Shown: positions 55,116 through 64,000 of the stretch, in pieces
How the letters are laid out: the number at the start of each line of letters is the position of its first letter
How positions within the stretch are numbered: the stretch's first letter is position 1
Assembly (NCBI RefSeq): GCF_006385555.1
Contig: NZ_CP041036.1
Coordinates: forward strand, 4,030,001 to 4,094,000
Source: Shewanella polaris
Lineage (GTDB): Bacteria; Pseudomonadota; Gammaproteobacteria; Enterobacterales; Shewanellaceae
Direction of reading: 5' to 3'
Length of the DNA: 64,000 bases
Program-made: the position numbers and the translations under genes
Notes under the pieces: generated by a model
Told to the model about the DNA's origin: nothing
The model's input: the letters and a program-made list of their open reading frames with translations, nothing else
Database searches by the model: none

Positions 55116-56093
55116 TTACTCGCTTTTACCTTGTCCTATTCGAGTGTGCTTACCTGCTTGTGCTTGCGTGAGCAGTAGCTCTGCTTTAGCGCCTAAATAA
55201 ACATATACCCCCAAACCCACTAATAATCCCACCACGGCTAACATCATTAAAATTGCCGGTTCAATGTATTGTTTCTCTCCAAGCGATGCTTTAAACATGG
55301 TTAAAAGAGCTTCAATTGAAATCGCAATCAAGATAGTCGAAATAAATCGAGTAATAGTTCTACGGGTCGAACTGTGACGGAAGATATCTTTATGCATTAG
55401 CACCTCTTCTTCCAAAATGGTTTTGCCCAAATCAAAAATCGCTAATGCTAGCGTAAGAAAAATGATAATACCAAACGGCTGTAGCGGATTAGGAGTCTCG
55501 GTTATTTGGCTAAATAAAGTATAAATATCACGAATGACGGTCGACATTAATACGCTCACTAACACAAAAAGGCAGATGACAATTACAGCATAAATACTTT
55601 TAAAAAAGGGAGACATTTTACGCCTAGCACTGTCACCCATCATAAACTCGATCAATCGGGTTAGGTTGACATCAATAACCACAATAACAACTTGCCCAGA
55701 GGTCGATTTAATCATTTGCGATGCAGACAAACACAAGCCCCCACCGGAATTAGACAAATACGGTCGAGTAATGTGGACTTTATCGAGTGCAGTTAATTGA
55801 GTAAAATAAGGTCGCTGACTTCGATCTGCATGATGACCACAGGCTAATAACTTTACTTGTTGATTAACAACGCTGATATTTGGACAAACCTGAGTTCCTT
55901 GTTCATCAAGCAAATAAATGAGCTCCACAAAAGGATAGCTTATTGCCATGTCTTCAAAAACTTTTGCTGAAATAGGTTGCTCAAATAAATTAATATCACC
56001 CACACCAATCAAAATAGATTCTAATAATTCATGCACTAAGTGTTCATATTCATGATAACGCTCAATCACACTTAAATAGCTCATCGCTGCCAT
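55116..56093 (-). CDS. Membrane protein with PDC/Cache-like sensor domain
   Basis: The ATG at 56093, five bases after AAGGAG, gives a 325-residue protein. The first ~155 residues are soluble and look like a PDC/Cache sensor: VFEDMAISYPFVELIYLLDEQGTQVCPN, HADRSQRPYFTQL, and ITRPYLSNSGGGLCLSAS, the pattern of methyl-accepting and diguanylate-cyclase sensors, here without a preceding membrane helix. Four hydrophobic helices (about 173-190, 206-224, 256-276 and 287-306) follow. No kinase, GGDEF or methyl-accepting domain is present, so the signal must be passed through the membrane part or a partner. Mislabelled 'general glycosylation pathway protein' in some databases. Confidence 0.75.
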   Translation of the reverse strand: MAAMSYLSVIERYHEYEHLVHELLESILIGVGDINLFEQPISAKVFEDMAISYPFVELIYLLDEQGTQVCPNISVVNQQVKLLACGHHADRSQRPYFTQLTALDKVHITRPYLSNSGGGLCLSASQMIKSTSGQVVIVVIDVNLTRLIEFMMGDSARRKMSPFFKSIYAVIVICLFVLVSVLMSTVIRDIYTLFSQITETPNPLQPFGIIIFLTLALAIFDLGKTILEEEVLMHKDIFRHSSTRRTITRFISTILIAISIEALLTMFKASLGEKQYIEPAILMMLAVVGLLVGLGVYVYLGAKAELLLTQAQAGKHTRIGQGKSE

Positions 56094-56326
56094 AAATGCT
56101 CCTTTCAAATATACCTACTTTAGACAAAGCAGTTTTAATGCCAAGAAAATAAGTCAACATTTTAAGTCACTTAAATAAAATACTTATGAAGAATTGCGAT
56201 GTAAAGTGATGCGTTGCACTAAAAAAGTGCTTATAACACTGCATTTTTTCATTGCTGTTTTATGCTCAACATCTGCTAACATGAATGCCAGTGCTGCTGA
56301 CAACATTATCTAGATTAGGGAAAACA

Positions 56327-57679
56327 ATGTCTGACTCTTTATCGCGTTATCAACAAGATATTCGTCGTTTTTCTGATGAATTAATCCGTATTCAAGCTCC
56401 GATTAAAATCCTAGACTCGATAAAGTGGCCTAGGCAAATTGAAGAGGATTTTTTAGCAAAGCAGAACAAACAGCTTCCCAGTATTAGTAATGACTTTTAT
56501 CAATCTATTCCTTTATCATTTAACCCACAGCAAACCCAAACCGACCTACTAAGCTTAAAAAGTGCCATTGAGCGAGGCTTAGGTAAACGCGATAAATTAG
56601 CTAAAATTCTACTGGCAAACATTGATCAATATCGGATCGTGATAGACATGCTCCACAATCGCGGTAAACCCATGTTTGGTCAACTCAGCCAAGAACTTTA
56701 CGGCAGTGCAAGCCACAAATTACACGGTGATCGTCATACGCTACGCCAACTTGGCGATCGTTTAAGTCATATATTTTCATTGCCCGCAGCGCGCCACATG
56801 AGTCACCGTCATCCTAAGATTATCACCGCTCCAGAAGCGGTAAATGTACTCAGCGAGCGCTTAGTGAAGTATTTTCATAACGATGAAATTCACGTGAAGT
56901 TAAGCGATGGTATTGTGTCAGACGCCGCCGTAGGTGGAGATACTGTCAAAATTAACACCCGTGCCATGTTCAGTGAATCCGATCTTAACGTCTATGAAGT
57001 ACATGAAGGTTGGGTCCATGTGGGCACCACACTCAATGGTCGTGCCCAACCCCATGCAACTTGGCTTAGTGTTGGCTCACCACGAGTGACCGCTTCACAA
57101 GAAGGATTAGCAGTGTTAATGGAAATGCTCACCTTAAGCTCTAATCCAGGACGTGCTCGGCGTATTAGCGACCGAGTATCCGCGGTTGATATGGCTGAAC
57201 AAGGTGCCGATTTTATTGAAGTCTATCGCTACTTTAGAAACCTTAATCTCAGCTCAAAAGAAAGCTATCGTGTTACTCAACGAGTATTTCGTGGTGGCAT
57301 GGTGGGTGGAGGTAGCTTTTTTACCAAAGACATTTCTTATGTGCGCGGTTATGTAGAAAACATTAACTTTATTCGTAGTGCCATCAGCACTGGGTTACCT
57401 GAGCTAATCCCAATGCTATTTCTCGGAAAATTAGCCATTGAAGATATTCCTGTACTGTATCAGGCCTGCCAAGAAGGCATTATTGCTCAACCCAAATATT
57501 TGCCTCCAATGTTTGCAGATATTAGCGGTCTTTATGCTTGGTTTGGCTTTGCATCAGGGATTGGCAATATCGATCTTAAAGGCGTGCAGCGTCATTTTGC
57601 TCGCCAATTCAAACATGTTACCCCAACCTTTGCGGTCGATTTATTTGAAGATTCAGAGTTTGATAACAACTTCGAATAA
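56327..57679 (+). CDS. DUF1704/QEGLA-motif putative metallopeptidase
   Basis: The ATG at 56327 (AGGG ahead) gives a 450-residue protein of the 'flavohemoglobin expression-modulating QEGLA motif' family (DUF1704). Its probable zinc site is HEGWVH (H226, E227, H231), a variant HExxxH, with E259 in QEGLA (258-262) as third ligand. Human tubulin carboxypeptidases of the same superfamily (MATCAP) use this HExxxH plus E arrangement, so peptidase activity is a reasonable inference. The N-terminal ~150 residues are helical. No signal peptide, so cytoplasmic. In other genera it often neighbours a glutathione-synthetase-like gene, but not here. Confidence 0.87.
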   Translation: MSDSLSRYQQDIRRFSDELIRIQAPIKILDSIKWPRQIEEDFLAKQNKQLPSISNDFYQSIPLSFNPQQTQTDLLSLKSAIERGLGKRDKLAKILLANIDQYRIVIDMLHNRGKPMFGQLSQELYGSASHKLHGDRHTLRQLGDRLSHIFSLPAARHMSHRHPKIITAPEAVNVLSERLVKYFHNDEIHVKLSDGIVSDAAVGGDTVKINTRAMFSESDLNVYEVHEGWVHVGTTLNGRAQPHATWLSVGSPRVTASQEGLAVLMEMLTLSSNPGRARRISDRVSAVDMAEQGADFIEVYRYFRNLNLSSKESYRVTQRVFRGGMVGGGSFFTKDISYVRGYVENINFIRSAISTGLPELIPMLFLGKLAIEDIPVLYQACQEGIIAQPKYLPPMFADISGLYAWFGFASGIGNIDLKGVQRHFARQFKHVTPTFAVDLFEDSEFDNNFE

Positions 57680-57799
57680 ACTGTCGGAACCCAATAGGTT
57701 AAAAATAACAAACGTCGTAAGCTTGATGATTGGAGCCATATTGGCATTCATCATCATTGGTAAATAGAATAATAAACGGATTAATCTCTTGAAATTAAA

Positions 57800-57831
57800 A
57801 AGCATGTTCATCTATATAGATGAACATGCTT
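57800..57831. terminator. Perfect 32-bp palindrome between convergent genes
   Basis: The sequence around CATCTATATAGATG is an exact palindrome whose 16-base arms start AAGCATGTTCATC. An A-run precedes and TTAAC follows. It probably terminates both the QEGLA gene and the AGCS gene. Cruciform or protein-binding roles cannot be excluded. Confidence 0.65.
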
Positions 57832-57873
57832 AACATCGTTACTGCTTACTAGACTAGTAAGCTACTTCCAGAA

Positions 57874-59238
57874 TTAAGCTTTGACTTTTAATGCCCGCTG
57901 CTTAATAAAATACTCACGGGTTAAGCTAAAGACCACTGGGCTTAATAGCACTAAGGCAATTAAGTTTGGAATCGCCATCATCGCATTCAATGTGTCGGCT
58001 AATAACCAAATAAATTCTAATGAGCTCACTGCGCCAATAGGCACAACCAAGGTCCAAATAAGACGGAATGGTTTTACAGCTTTATCACCTAATAAATACT
58101 GAACACACTTTTCACTGTAAAAACTCCAACCTAAAATAGTGGTAAAGGCGAACACGGCTAATGCTATGGCCACAATGTAATTACCCATAGGTAAAGCATG
58201 AGAAAACGCCAGAGAGGTTAATGACGCGCCGTTTTCGCCAGAGGTCCACGCACCGGAAACCACAATAGCCAAACCAGTAATAGAACAGACGATAAGCGTG
58301 TCAATAAACGTACCTAACATGGCCACTAAACCTTGCTTAACCGGATTATTAGTTTGCGCGGCAGCGTGAGCAATGGGCGCGCTACCCAAACCCGCTTCAT
58401 TTGAAAACACCCCACGAGCCACACCAAAACGAATTGCAGCCCAAACCGCCGCACCAGCAAAACCACCTTGGGCTGCAACTGGATTAAAGGCACTTTCAAT
58501 AATCAACATAAAAGCAGCAGGTACTTGTGCGGCATTAACAATCAATACAGCTAAACCCGCGGTAATATAAAACACTGTCATCAATGGCACTAATTTACCA
58601 GCCACTTCAGCAATACGCTTAATCCCGCCCATTAACACCGCGCCAACCAACACCATCAACACCACGCCAGTCACCCAATTGGGTACCCCAAAGTTACTGC
58701 TCATAGCATCAGCAACTGAGTTAGCTTGCACGGTATTACCAATACCGAAACCAGCAATCGAACCAAAAATAGCAAATGCAGTGCCTAACCATGCCCACTT
58801 ACTGCCTAAGCCATTTTTGATATAATACATCGGGCCGCCAACATGATTACCGTTAGCATCGTTTTCTCGAAATCTCACTGCCAGTACAGCTTCGGAAAAT
58901 TTGGTTGCCATACCGACTAATGCAGTACACCACATCCAAAATAGCGCTCCTGGACCACCAATAAAAATCGCGGTCGCCACACCCGCAATGTTACCCGTAC
59001 CTATGGTCGCTGATAACGATGTCATTAAGGCATTAAACGGACTGACATCACCTTTTTCTGTTTCATCATTAACCTGACGACCCGACCATAATAATTTAAA
59101 GCCTCTATTTAGCTTTAAAATAGGCATGAACTTTAAGCCAACGGACAGAAACAGTCCGACGCCTAGAATCATAACCAACATGGGGACGCCCCACACTATA
59201 CTGTTGATCATGCTAACAAAATTTGTGACTGCTTCCAT
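57874..59238 (-). CDS. Alanine/glycine:cation symporter (AGCS family)
   Basis: The ATG at 59238 with GAGG ahead gives a 454-residue inner-membrane sodium/alanine symporter. About eleven hydrophobic helices include the AGCS signatures FNALMTSLSATIGTGNIAGVATAI, MWCTALVGMATKFSEAVLAV, GPMYYIKNGL and RGVFSNEAGLGSAPIAHAAAQT. It takes up alanine (or glycine) with sodium. It lies alone, sharing the palindrome at 57800-57831 with the QEGLA gene. Confidence 0.95.
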   Translation of the reverse strand: MEAVTNFVSMINSIVWGVPMLVMILGVGLFLSVGLKFMPILKLNRGFKLLWSGRQVNDETEKGDVSPFNALMTSLSATIGTGNIAGVATAIFIGGPGALFWMWCTALVGMATKFSEAVLAVRFRENDANGNHVGGPMYYIKNGLGSKWAWLGTAFAIFGSIAGFGIGNTVQANSVADAMSSNFGVPNWVTGVVLMVLVGAVLMGGIKRIAEVAGKLVPLMTVFYITAGLAVLIVNAAQVPAAFMLIIESAFNPVAAQGGFAGAAVWAAIRFGVARGVFSNEAGLGSAPIAHAAAQTNNPVKQGLVAMLGTFIDTLIVCSITGLAIVVSGAWTSGENGASLTSLAFSHALPMGNYIVAIALAVFAFTTILGWSFYSEKCVQYLLGDKAVKPFRLIWTLVVPIGAVSSLEFIWLLADTLNAMMAIPNLIALVLLSPVVFSLTREYFIKQRALKVKA

Positions 59239-59454
59239 GTAAAACCTCATAATGAGTAATGACTAATGTCGAAGTTATTATTAAATGTTTAGTTATTATT
59301 ATAATTTTGGTTATTTTTATTACAGCTGTAACAGCCCAACTCCATTGCAACTATTTAATTTTTAGGTTACCCCGATTAAGTCAATCATGGCAAGACAAGC
59401 TAAGACCTAATAATTCATCTCCTCGATAAATTATCCTCACCAACGTAAAATAGA

Positions 59455-59988
59455 CTACTTTTCTAATACTACTTTTAACGTATCCAAACCTTGCTGTAAG
59501 TCAGCACCTATCATGGTTTCAAAGTCGAAAAAGAGAAACATTAAATTTGCAGGGTAGTCAAAATGACCGCTAAAACCCCAATCCACTTTTGTTTGATTAG
59601 AGTTAATTGTTGCTGTGGTCATATAAGCAGGTTCATTCGCTTCAAAAGGTGAAATAAACCGTAATTCAAAGTCGATCCGTTTGCCTTCATCTATGGCGAT
59701 AATTTCTTGCTCGCCTACACCTACATCGGGATTTTCACTTGCCCATGCAGATACAAACCCCACTGTCGCATCGGTACCACGATAGGTTTTCACCATGTCG
59801 GGATCCATTAGTGCCCACTTGCTAAAGTCATCTTGATTTTTTAGATGTTTAATATAATCAAAAACCTCAGTAACGGGTTTATCTATGGTAATCGTGCGGG
59901 TGACTGAATAGTCTTTTTGAACAAAAAGAGCCACAACAAAAGGGATCGCAATAATAGCGACCACGACAACAAGAATTTTTCTTAACAT
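59455..59988 (-). CDS. SRPBCC-fold (START/polyketide cyclase-like) protein
   Basis: This 177-residue protein has an N-terminal hydrophobic segment (ILVVVVAIIAIPFVVALFV) that probably anchors it to the membrane, then an SRPBCC domain: YSVTRTITIDKPVTEVFDYIKHLKNQDDFSKW, WASENPDVGVGEQEIIAIDEGKRI, KVDWGFSGHFDYP. SRPBCC folds bind hydrophobic ligands. GAGGATAG precedes the ATG. Role unknown. Confidence 0.87.
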   Translation of the reverse strand: MLRKILVVVVAIIAIPFVVALFVQKDYSVTRTITIDKPVTEVFDYIKHLKNQDDFSKWALMDPDMVKTYRGTDATVGFVSAWASENPDVGVGEQEIIAIDEGKRIDFELRFISPFEANEPAYMTTATINSNQTKVDWGFSGHFDYPANLMFLFFDFETMIGADLQQGLDTLKVVLEK

Positions 59989-60211
59989 TACTATCCTCTG
60001 GTATAGATAAGGTATCTACTCGTGCTTTAGGCTTACTTGCCAAAAAACAATATTCTCAGTATACCGACTAACGACAGGCTAACAATAAAAAATTAACATA
60101 GAATTAACAGTAATGTCCTATAAAACAACACGCTTAAGTACCAACAAGCAGTCGCGCTAAATTGCAATCATGTTAGTCAAAGCCCGTCTCCAATAATTGT
60201 ATCAGTCACCA

Positions 60212-60577
60212 CTATATCCACTGATCATTTAATGCAGTGAGGTCGCTACCAATCTCGCCGGTATTGACCACACCTCGAGGTTCAATAATCATAATGTTAC
60301 ATTGCTCATTCGCCATTGGTTTATGCTCAACACCTTTAGGAATAACCACCATTTCACCTGTTCGCAGCGTAACCTCCTTATCACGAAAAGCTATTGTTAA
60401 GGTTCCTTCAATGACAATAAACACTTCGTCAGTGTCGGGATGATCATGCCAAACAAACTCACCCTCAACCTTGACCAATTTAAATTGATAATCATTCATT
60501 TCCGCAATAACACGAGGAGACCAATGATCGCTGAACTGCGTAAACTTATCGTTGAAATTGATGACTTTCGCTGGCAT
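60212..60577 (-). CDS. Cupin-domain protein
   Basis: This 121-residue protein is a single small cupin. Motif 1 is [17 protein letters not shown] (metal-binding H, H and E) and motif 2 is [16 protein letters not shown] with a further histidine, so it probably binds a metal ion. AGGGAAG precedes the ATG. The role may be sugar/isomerase- or dioxygenase-like, but small cupins are too varied to name. Confidence 0.9.
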   Translation of the reverse strand: MPAKVINFNDKFTQFSDHWSPRVIAEMNDYQFKLVKVEGEFVWHDHPDTDEVFIVIEGTLTIAFRDKEVTLRTGEMVVIPKGVEHKPMANEQCNIMIIEPRGVVNTGEIGSDLTALNDQWI

Positions 60578-60626
60578 AGAAACTTCCCTAATAAATGATG
60601 GCTATGGTTCTAATTTAGGCCCTTAG

Positions 60627-60881
60627 TTATGGCATATATATTTCGACGGGATCTATATCAGATTGTTGCATCAATTTCAGCATACATGACTGGCAGATAC
60701 ATTGGTTGTCGGGAAAGCCTGCCAAAAAATTTATGGTTTTGTTCTGTGCAATAACTGATGGCATGTGCAATGGTTGCTTAGCACACCAGCATGCACTTAT
60801 GTCTAATCCTTGTACCATGGCACAATCATTCGCTTGTTGGCAGAGTGGACAAGTTTGTGCTGTGGAGATTAGTAGTGTCAT
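60627..60881 (-). CDS. Cysteine-rich CWC family protein
   Basis: This 84-residue soluble protein holds nine cysteines, with CPLCQQANDC, the name-giving CWC (in ISACWCAKQPLHMP), and CICQSCMLKL. Metal binding is probable. It lies just upstream of the cupin gene on the same strand (49 bases). Function unknown. Confidence 0.85.
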   Translation of the reverse strand: MTLLISTAQTCPLCQQANDCAMVQGLDISACWCAKQPLHMPSVIAQNKTINFLAGFPDNQCICQSCMLKLMQQSDIDPVEIYMP

Positions 60882-61064
60882 AGCCTAGCCTCTAATAAAA
60901 TAAATAGATGAGTCAATATCGTCACTAAATTTACTCTAATTAACAGATGGTAAATAAAAGACAAAGTTAATATATAAAGATAATCCCGAATTTAACTCCG
61001 AGATCCGACATTCTTCACCATCTTAAATAAGCTCTATATTGTAATAAAAACCAAATAATCTTAA

Positions 61065-61102
61065 AAAAATACCCATTAAGCAATAACTCGATGGGTATTT
61101 TT
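61065..61102 (-). terminator. Terminator after the TsdA-like gene
   Basis: AAAAATACCCAT and ATGGGTATTTTT form a 12-base stem with a 14-base loop, 27 bases after the stop codon of the cytochrome gene. Confidence 0.8.
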
Positions 61103-61129
61103 AATCACATTACTTTTATAGAAAAAACA

Positions 61130-62251
61130 TCACTGTTTAACGGTATTTTTAAGCGGAAAAACCGGATAAGACTCAGAACCTAAAATAGGTTTACCCGCTA
61201 CAGACTGACCATAATACCCTTGATGCTTATGATAGGTTGCCTGTGTTTTGCTGACATCACCTTCAAAACGAGGATCTTGCGGGCGATCAAACGAATTAAT
61301 GTATGCTGCGACATCCCAAGCTTGCTGAACAGTGAGCTGGATACTTTTACCAAACGGCATATTTTCATAGATAAAGTCAGTAGCGGTATTCACTCGGTGC
61401 ATTCCCGCCCCCCAATTAAAACTTTGTGGTCCCCATAATGGTGGTAATGCGGCGACACCAGCAATCATTTGTCCCTCGCCATCTTCACCATGACACACTT
61501 GGCAATGTGTTTGATACACGGTCATACCACGAACTGGTGAATATGCTAATTCTGGTTGCGGAGTTTTCGGATAACCACGTCCAGGAAGCTGACTTAATGC
61601 TGTAATATCTTGATGTTTGGCGATGGCTGCAGGCATAGGAAAATCATCTCGCTTTGCACCTTTAACTAACTCAACATCTGACAATTCAGGCACTGGACCT
61701 GCAACATTATATTGCGTCATTAATCCACTCATACCTAACCAGTATGAATACGCAGATATTGCCACTAACTCAGGTGAGCCTGATGCTGGCGCTTTACCAT
61801 TCATCGAATAAGTAAAACAGCCTTGAATCCGCTCCTGAAAAGAATTTACTTTATCGTTTTTCTTGCGATAAGCAGGATAAGCAAAATATGCAGCCCATAA
61901 AGGCGATGCATTCGCTTTCATTCCGGCATTCATATGACAATTGACACAATTAAGATCATTGCCAACATACTTATCTCGAAGTTGTTGAGTATTCACAAAC
62001 AGTTGATAACCTAAACGAACTTTATCGCCAAACGCGCCCGCGGGAATATCAGTTAATGACGCAAGTTGTAAATATTCATCAGTTGTTTTTTTCTCGACTG
62101 AGGGCAACGCAGCTTGACGATCGGGGAGTGTCGTTGAAGAGTCAGACGATTTTACCGAAGCAGGCTTAGGCGAAATGTCAGTTAATAATTCATTGGCCTG
62201 TAAGGGCAAGCTACACAGGATACCAATGCTCAATATCGATAATAATTTCAT
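61130..62251 (-). CDS. tsdA: Dihaem cytochrome c, TsdA-like thiosulfate dehydrogenase/tetrathionate reductase
   Basis: The 373-residue precursor has a signal peptide (MKLLSILSIGILCSLPLQA) and two haem c motifs: CVNCH (102-106) and CQVCH (250-254). The segment between matches TsdA: PLWAAYFAYPAYRKKNDKVNSFQERIQGCF, where C145 corresponds to the unusual cysteine ligand of the active-site haem in Allochromatium TsdA. NMPFG near 298 supplies a possible methionine ligand for haem 2. TsdA interconverts thiosulfate and tetrathionate in the periplasm. The TsdB-like dihaem cytochrome is encoded 42 bases before it, the usual order, so electrons probably pass between them. Oxidative or reductive direction in this organism cannot be read from sequence; Shewanella do respire tetrathionate and thiosulfate. 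Confidence 0.85.
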   Translation of the reverse strand: MKLLSILSIGILCSLPLQANELLTDISPKPASVKSSDSSTTLPDRQAALPSVEKKTTDEYLQLASLTDIPAGAFGDKVRLGYQLFVNTQQLRDKYVGNDLNCVNCHMNAGMKANASPLWAAYFAYPAYRKKNDKVNSFQERIQGCFTYSMNGKAPASGSPELVAISAYSYWLGMSGLMTQYNVAGPVPELSDVELVKGAKRDDFPMPAAIAKHQDITALSQLPGRGYPKTPQPELAYSPVRGMTVYQTHCQVCHGEDGEGQMIAGVAALPPLWGPQSFNWGAGMHRVNTATDFIYENMPFGKSIQLTVQQAWDVAAYINSFDRPQDPRFEGDVSKTQATYHKHQGYYGQSVAGKPILGSESYPVFPLKNTVKQ

Positions 62252-62261
62252 CGCTATGTCC

Positions 62262-62894
62262 TTATTTTATATTGGCAAAAAACTGAGATAAACCATCAAT
62301 TTCAGCAGCCGTTAATTTCACCGCTATATTGCCCATCATGTTATCAACATCGCCTTTTCGAGTCCCATTTTGCCATGATAATAATTGGGTTTTAAGGTAA
62401 CTGACTTCTTGGCCCGCTAAACGAGGAAATTGACCACCACCTACTCCGGATGGACCATGGCAACTAGTACAAGCTGGAATGGTACGCGACCAATCACCTT
62501 GAAAGGCTAATGCTTCGAAAGGATCGCTAATGGCAACCTTGTCACCACGAAATTGTAGCGGAATATCTGCAACTGGCTGTTGACTAAAATATTGTGAAAC
62601 CACAGCAATATTGTCTCCCTGAACCGTAGCAGCCATTGCTGACATGGTAGGGTTTTGACGTTTACCTACGTGAAATAACTTAAGTTGATTGTTGATATAC
62701 TCGGCTGATAGCCCCGCTAAACGAGGGCCGGTAATACCAATGCCTTGACCTTGAGCACCATGACAGGATGTACATAGCTGAGCGGCGGCTGGAGTAGCTT
62801 GTTGTGGGGGCGATATTTCTGCGGCTTCAGCTGCCATAACATTACACATTGTTAGGCCTGCCAATACACTGAGCATATAAAAGGATGTTTTCAT
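62262..62894 (-). CDS. tsdB: Dihaem cytochrome c4-like, probable TsdB partner
   Basis: The chosen start at 62894 follows GAGG. The 210-residue precursor has a signal peptide (MKTSFYMLSVLAGLTMCNVMAAEA), then two haem domains, CTSCH at 41-45 and 142-146, each with downstream methionines (MSAMAATVQ and NMMGNIA) for axial ligation, the cytochrome c4 plan. It precedes the TsdA-like gene by 10 bases, so it is the likely electron partner of that enzyme. A general c4 role in respiration is an alternative. Confidence 0.87.
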   Translation of the reverse strand: MKTSFYMLSVLAGLTMCNVMAAEAAEISPPQQATPAAAQLCTSCHGAQGQGIGITGPRLAGLSAEYINNQLKLFHVGKRQNPTMSAMAATVQGDNIAVVSQYFSQQPVADIPLQFRGDKVAISDPFEALAFQGDWSRTIPACTSCHGPSGVGGGQFPRLAGQEVSYLKTQLLSWQNGTRKGDVDNMMGNIAVKLTAAEIDGLSQFFANIK

Positions 62895-62984
62895 CATCAC
62901 ACCTCTTTATTGATTAATTATTGTTCTACCACCATAGACCTAAAATGTTCAAAAAAGAATACCCAAAACGTCGAATCGTTAAAC

Positions 62985-63020
62985 AAAAAAACCATTAAAA
63001 TATTCATTAATGGTTTTTTT
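62985..63020 (-). terminator. Terminator after metF
   Basis: AAAAAAACCATTAA and TTAATGGTTTTTTT form a 14-base stem with an 8-base loop, 23 bases past the metF stop codon. Confidence 0.92.
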
Positions 63021-63043
63021 AGGTGGTAACTATTTGGTGTTTT

Positions 63044-63976
<933 letters not shown>

Positions 63977-64000
63977 CTAATTTAACTCACTTAACTTAAG

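Noticed and set aside
57695..57767. Short hydrophobic tail frame (TNVVSLMIGAILAFIIIGK) after the QEGLA gene
   Set aside because: No start codon with ribosome site lies in frame just ahead, and the longer frame is a shadow of the QEGLA gene.

Overview
The window is a 64-kb stretch of chromosome from a marine gammaproteobacterium, almost certainly Shewanella. The evidence is the AT-leaning base composition, proteins very close to enterobacterial/Vibrio homologues (UvrD, RapA, MetF, Udp, RraB, UbiD, Fre), Shewanella-type families (TorF-like porin, DUF3530, DUF3016, PA3496-like, QEGLA protein) and many c-type cytochrome and signalling genes. It is a backbone region: I see no prophage, integron, CRISPR array, rRNA, tRNA or intact insertion sequence. 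Mobile-type DNA is limited to a ~366-bp MITE-like element (about 50071-50436) and a probable dispersed intergenic repeat (about 48070-48340).

Layout. 1-8.6 kb: end of ubiD, flavin reductase fre, a MazG-like pyrophosphohydrolase, a membrane protein, a secreted esterase, ubiA, uvrD and a LysR regulator. 8.7-11.2 kb: an NfeD-SPFH-SPFH membrane-microdomain operon. 11.6-17.1 kb: nucleoside uptake and salvage (Tsx-like channel, uridine phosphorylase, nucleoside hydrolase), an ornithine/lysine-type decarboxylase and an MscS channel. 17.6-21 kb: a membrane protein/XRE regulator pair with a double operator, a radical SAM protein, thiopurine methyltransferase and two small proteins. 21.2-31 kb: a soluble Hanks-type Ser/Thr kinase with an unrecognised C-terminal half, a large metzincin-like protease, a hybrid histidine kinase and PIN-PhoH. 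31.4-39.8 kb: RapA, a DUF3530 protein, a crotonase, a REC-CheC protein next to a diguanylate cyclase, RraB and PlsC. 40-43.2 kb: a zinc-type uptake locus (permease, binding protein, acidic/His-rich outer-membrane protein, small Cys/His membrane protein) without an ATPase gene. 43.4-53.5 kb: a 41-residue membrane peptide, a zinc-ribbon membrane protein, a large MscS channel, an aldo/keto reductase, a MaoC-like protein, a TraB/GumN protein, DUF3016, DUF4240, a tandem receiver protein and HU. 53.8-64 kb: a TorF-like porin, a PA3496-like small protein, a PDC-type sensor, a DUF1704/QEGLA putative metallopeptidase, an AGCS symporter, SRPBCC, cupin and CWC proteins, a TsdB-TsdA-like cytochrome pair and MetF.

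Most genes sit in one- or two-gene units ended by clear hairpins, often shared between convergent genes. The clearest multi-gene units are NfeD/SPFH/SPFH, membrane protein/XRE, REC-CheC/GGDEF, the zinc locus and TsdB/TsdA. I did not find one striking new system. The best leads are the XRE/membrane pair with duplicated operators, the kinase with the unknown C-terminal half, the ATPase-less zinc locus with its odd accessory proteins, the bacterial DUF1704 HExxxH protein, and the REC-CheC/cyclase pair.
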